From: Clostridiales bacterium | Lineage (GTDB): Bacteria > Bacillota > Clostridia > Caldicoprobacterales > UBA3941 | Length of the DNA: 5,443 nt | NCBI GenBank assembly: GCA_012522165.1 | Contig: JAAYKZ010000146.1 | Location: 1 to 5,443 of the forward strand | Direction of reading: 5' to 3' | Shown here: one piece after another, positions 4,450 through 5,443 of the stretch | How positions within the stretch are numbered: position 1 is the first letter of the stretch | Layout of the letters: every line of letters starts with the position of its first letter | Made by a program: the position numbers and the translations under genes | Notes under the pieces: generated by a model | Databases searched by the model: none | Seen by the model: only the letters and a program-made list of their open reading frames with translations | What the model was told of the DNA's origin: nothing

Positions 4450-5443
4450 TTATTGAATTTCTTCAATTTCTTCTAAGCTGGGGATAATAATATAACTGCC
4501 TATTCTCAAAGACCTGTGATCACTGATTCTATTTATTTTTGCAAGGGTTTCTGCATATTTTTCCGTGTTATAGAATTTACTGCTTATTTTACACAGATTA
4601 TCTCCCCTTTGTACTACATAGATAATACCCTGATCAGAAGGCTTTTCATGGGTATCCTCTGGTGATTCCTTTGTTATTTCCTGCTGCAGGGTTTGAATAT
4701 TTTTCTCTTTTTCTTCCAGTTCTCTCTCTAGCTCGGCTATTTTTTTAGCATACTCTTTCATAATCTGGTGGGATTCTTGTTCAAGGGATTGGTCATCAGG
4801 TGATTGATTCTGTGTGATTTGTTCCTTTTCAGCATCAGCTTCCTGAATATATTTCTCTCCATTTTCACTATACCCAGCATTGGACTTGTCAAAATGATTT
4901 ATTAAAGAGAAAAATGAAATTATAGCTAAAATCCCTAATGCTGCAGCAATTATTAGCGGTTTCCTAGGAGTTTTAATATCTTCAAATAACAGCTCCCCAT
5001 CCTTTTCCCGATATTCATAATAGCCTTTCAATAATTTTAACCTATCCCTATCCCAATAAAAAAAGTTGCTAGAATTGTTGGCATTATCCAATAGATAGAT
5101 TACATGCCAGGATTTGGTGAATATCTCACGATGAATGCGTTGGTCCTGCTCTGTAAGCATGGCGTTCCAGCCTTTTCGGATACCATACCATCCAACAATT
5201 TCCTGAGTTGGATAGCTATTAAATACTTTGTTTTGTATTGATTCCCATTTCTTATCTGAAAAGGCCCTGGGAATTTTATGGGGCTTGAGTCTGCCCAAGG
5301 GCATTATGTGATTTATATGTACTATATAGCTATTTTTTGTCTTTATCTTAGACCCTAGCAGTATGCCAAAGTTTTTTGAAAAAACAGGATTTCTAGCTTG
5401 ATTTGCTAGCTTATCCTTAAGAGATTCGTGGACGAACAGTAAA
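4450..5443 (-). CDS. Membrane protein: degenerate MPN (JAB-like) domain, TM helix, coiled coil, LysM (5' end missing)
   Basis: The frame is open to the right edge, so the start lies outside; 330 residues are visible. An ATG at 5302-5304 is internal, because coherent domain sequence continues upstream of it. Visible residues about 1-150 match an MPN/JAB fold: GILLG (26-30), QEIVGWY (80-86), HREIF and FFYWDRDRLKLLKGYYEY. The JAMM motif H-x-H-x7-S-x2-D keeps its spacing but reads Gly87, Arg89, Thr97, Asp100, so both histidines are gone and isopeptidase activity is unlikely. One membrane helix follows (about 162-184, PLIIAAALGILAIISFF), then a charged coiled coil (about 218-259), then a LysM domain (about 273-321, VVQRGDNLCKISSKFYN to IGSYIIIP). 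Likely topology is MPN in the cytoplasm and LysM outside, binding peptidoglycan. It precedes the flaG operon by 76 bp. A flagellar role is suggested only by position. Confidence 0.85.
   Translation of the reverse strand, partial: LLFVHESLKDKLANQARNPVFSKNFGILLGSKIKTKNSYIVHINHIMPLGRLKPHKIPRAFSDKKWESIQNKVFNSYPTQEIVGWYGIRKGWNAMLTEQDQRIHREIFTKSWHVIYLLDNANNSSNFFYWDRDRLKLLKGYYEYREKDGELLFEDIKTPRKPLIIAAALGILAIISFFSLINHFDKSNAGYSENGEKYIQEADAEKEQITQNQSPDDQSLEQESHQIMKEYAKKIAELERELEEKEKNIQTLQQEITKESPEDTHEKPSDQGIIYVVQRGDNLCKISSKFYNTEKYAETLAKINRISDHRSLRIGSYIIIPSLEEIEEIQ

Overview
The window looks like the chromosome of a low-GC, motile Firmicute of the class Clostridia. The reasons are the A+T-rich sequence, strong AGGAGG-type ribosome binding sites, a sigma-28 (SigD)-like promoter with the CCGATAT core, and a late flagellar gene order (flaG, fliD, fliS, chaperone) like that of Bacillus and Clostridia. 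Genus cannot be read from the sequence. Every gene I accept is on the minus strand, so the window reads biologically from right to left.

Positions 5443-4450 hold the 3' part of a gene open through the right edge. It encodes a membrane protein with an MPN (JAB/Mov34-type) domain whose JAMM metal ligands are mostly replaced, then one membrane helix, a coiled coil and a C-terminal LysM domain. Positions 4440-4374 carry a SigD-like promoter with an inverted repeat centred on its -35. Positions 4373-1006 are a tightly packed flagellar operon: flaG, fliD (filament cap), fliS (flagellin chaperone) and a FlgN/FliT-like chaperone. The fliD frame is interrupted at codon 541 by an in-frame TAG. The last 127 codons, which hold the conserved FliD C-terminus, continue in the same frame two codons later from an ATG with its own weak ribosome binding site.

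Positions 988-314 are a separate unit. A promoter with a perfect TATAAT drives a structured leader or non-coding RNA of about 286 nt (953-668), closed by a 14-bp end-to-end stem. It is followed by a 94-residue double zinc-ribbon protein and a clear intrinsic terminator. The RNA contains a 17-nt segment perfectly complementary to the spacer, start codon and second codon of the zinc-ribbon gene, so it could form a pseudoknot that hides the start site. In Bacillus the gene hpf/raiA follows this flagellar cluster, and the known but poorly understood raiA-motif RNA is the first family to test; I could not confirm membership.

Positions 1-313 hold no gene I can support. They are very A+T-rich and contain six same-strand DnaA-box-like 9-mers within 85 bp (156-240), which resembles oriC or a dnaA upstream region, although no dnaA is visible.

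Together the genes cover late flagellar assembly (cap, export chaperones, filament-length factor) next to an envelope-anchored pseudo-MPN/LysM protein. The leader RNA with its zinc-ribbon gene, the interrupted fliD and the pseudo-JAMM LysM protein are the three items most worth following up.
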